In this document: piece by piece, positions 17,427 through 18,213 of the stretch | Position numbering within the stretch: position 1 is the first letter of the stretch | How the letters are laid out: every line of letters starts with the position of its first letter | DNA from: Chloroflexota bacterium | Lineage (GTDB): Bacteria; Chloroflexota; Limnocylindria; Limnocylindrales; CSP1-4 | Assembly: GCA_013813905.1 (NCBI GenBank) | Contig: JACCQX010000106.1 | Coordinates: 1-18,213, forward strand | Length of the DNA stretch: 18,213 bases | Reading direction: 5' to 3' | Translations under genes and position numbers: made by a program | Notes under the pieces: model-generated | Database searches by the model: none | What the model was told of the DNA's origin: nothing | Seen by the model: only the letters and a program-made list of their open reading frames with translations

Positions 17427-18213
17427 TGATCCCGGCTCCCGTGCCCCGGGACCGTGGCGTTGCGCGGAGCGCCGACGGCTCGCGGATCGCGTGGTATCGA
17501 TACGGCGGCGGCGCGAGGGTCATCCTCTTCATCCCCACCTGGAACATCGTCGACGCGCGCGTCGTGGGGCACCAGGTCGCCGCGCTCGAGCCACACGCGA
17601 CAGTTATCACCTACGACCCACGGGGCGCGGGTGCCAGCGATCGACCGCATCACGGCTACGGCTTCACGCTCCACGCTGCGGACGCGCTCGCCGTGCTGGA
17701 TGCCGCCGGCGTCGAGGACGCCGCCCTGGTCACGGCCTCGCGGGGCATCAACGCGGCGGTGATCGTGGCGACCCAGGATCCCCAGCGTGTGGCGCGGATC
17801 GCCGCCGTGGCCCCGTATATGGAGCTCGATACCGTTCCGCATGCGCTGGCGGGGACGGATCATCCGTGGAGCACCGACTGGGCCGGTTTCGTCGTCCGGT
17901 TCATGCGCGCGGTCTTCACCGAACCCGAGTCGGAGCAGCTCATGGACGAGGTGATCGGTATCGCCATGCAGGCATCACCCGAGATCATGATCACGCAGGA
18001 GGCGGAGCTGGACTGGAGCGTCGCAGCGAAGCTGCTTCCCAGCGTCAGTTGCCCGACACTGCTGATCCACGGCGATGCCGACGCGACCACTCCGCTTACG
18101 CTCGTGCGCAGGATCGCGGGCGCGATGCCGCGGGCCAGGTTGGAGCTGATCGCCGATGCCGGGCATCGGCCGGACATCCGCTCGCCGAACATCGTGAACC
18201 CGTTGCTGCTCTC
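17426..18213 (+). CDS. Alpha/beta hydrolase, partial at the right edge
   Basis: The frame is open from the ATG at 17426 to the end of the window (262 complete codons), so the protein is incomplete. It shows the alpha/beta hydrolase order. SADGSRIAWYRYG near 15-27 opens the fold, and a strand with FIPTWNIVDARVVGHQ lies near 35-50. TYDPRGAGASDRPH follows near 62-75. The nucleophile elbow reads TASRG, with Ala instead of Gly before the Ser. A cap region contains FTEPESEQL, then come LLIHGDAD with the acid and DAGHRP with the catalytic His. The PTW-x-IV and FTEP segments recall hydrolases that in some Actinomycetota and Chloroflexota are fused to a glycosyltransferase or cyclase domain, so more may follow. 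The substrate is unknown. It appears to be monocistronic. Confidence 0.8.
   Translation, partial: MIPAPVPRDRGVARSADGSRIAWYRYGGGARVILFIPTWNIVDARVVGHQVAALEPHATVITYDPRGAGASDRPHHGYGFTLHAADALAVLDAAGVEDAALVTASRGINAAVIVATQDPQRVARIAAVAPYMELDTVPHALAGTDHPWSTDWAGFVVRFMRAVFTEPESEQLMDEVIGIAMQASPEIMITQEAELDWSVAAKLLPSVSCPTLLIHGDADATTPLTLVRRIAGAMPRARLELIADAGHRPDIRSPNIVNPLLL

Overview
The window is a dense, high-GC (estimated by eye at 65-70 percent) bacterial chromosome segment with many GTG and TTG starts and several stop/start overlaps. No rRNA, tRNA, IS element, integrase or CRISPR array was seen. Protein style suggests a high-GC Gram-positive-like lineage. My best guess is Chloroflexota of the Limnocylindria type, with Actinomycetota as the alternative; this rests on recalled resemblance, not a search.

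Layout. (1) 1-3629, minus strand: isocitrate dehydrogenase followed by succinate dehydrogenase sdhC, sdhD and sdhA. The iron-sulfur subunit sdhB is not in the window and could lie beyond the left edge. (2) 3730-6641, plus strand, divergent from (1): succinyl-CoA ligase sucC and sucD overlapping by 4 bases, then a SAM methyltransferase whose 3' end is frameshifted. (3) 6677-12571, minus strand: an acyl-CoA (propionyl-CoA) carboxylase carboxyltransferase, biotin carboxylase, biotin carrier protein, the catalytic subunit of methylmalonyl-CoA mutase, and methylmalonyl-CoA epimerase. (4) 12794-14546, plus strand: parA and parB. (5) 14574-16299, minus strand: a YggT-family membrane protein, an unrecognised 121-residue protein and a UbiA-family prenyltransferase. 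(6) 16559 to the right edge, plus strand: msrA and a partial alpha/beta hydrolase.

How the genes fit together. Region 3 encodes most of the route propionyl-CoA to (S)- then (R)-methylmalonyl-CoA to succinyl-CoA. Region 2 converts succinyl-CoA to succinate with ATP or GTP formation, and region 1 oxidises succinate and supplies the isocitrate step. About 12.5 kb therefore forms one propionate-to-TCA hub. It lacks a cobalamin-binding mutase subunit, a mutase chaperone and sdhB.

Most notable signal. A perfect 18-base palindrome, TGTCTTTGCGCAAAGACA, occurs twice: inside parB and in the gap before the biotin carboxylase gene. It does not match the canonical parS (TGTTTCACGTGAAACA). Its place inside parB and the unusual putative recognition helix of this ParB make it a candidate lineage-specific parS. 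A consensus DnaA box and a 9-base-arm inverted repeat lie just upstream of parA. Other points are a frameshift in the methyltransferase, a carboxylase alpha subunit split into two overlapping genes, and -10-like motifs placed for leaderless transcription of msrA, the hydrolase gene and perhaps sucC.
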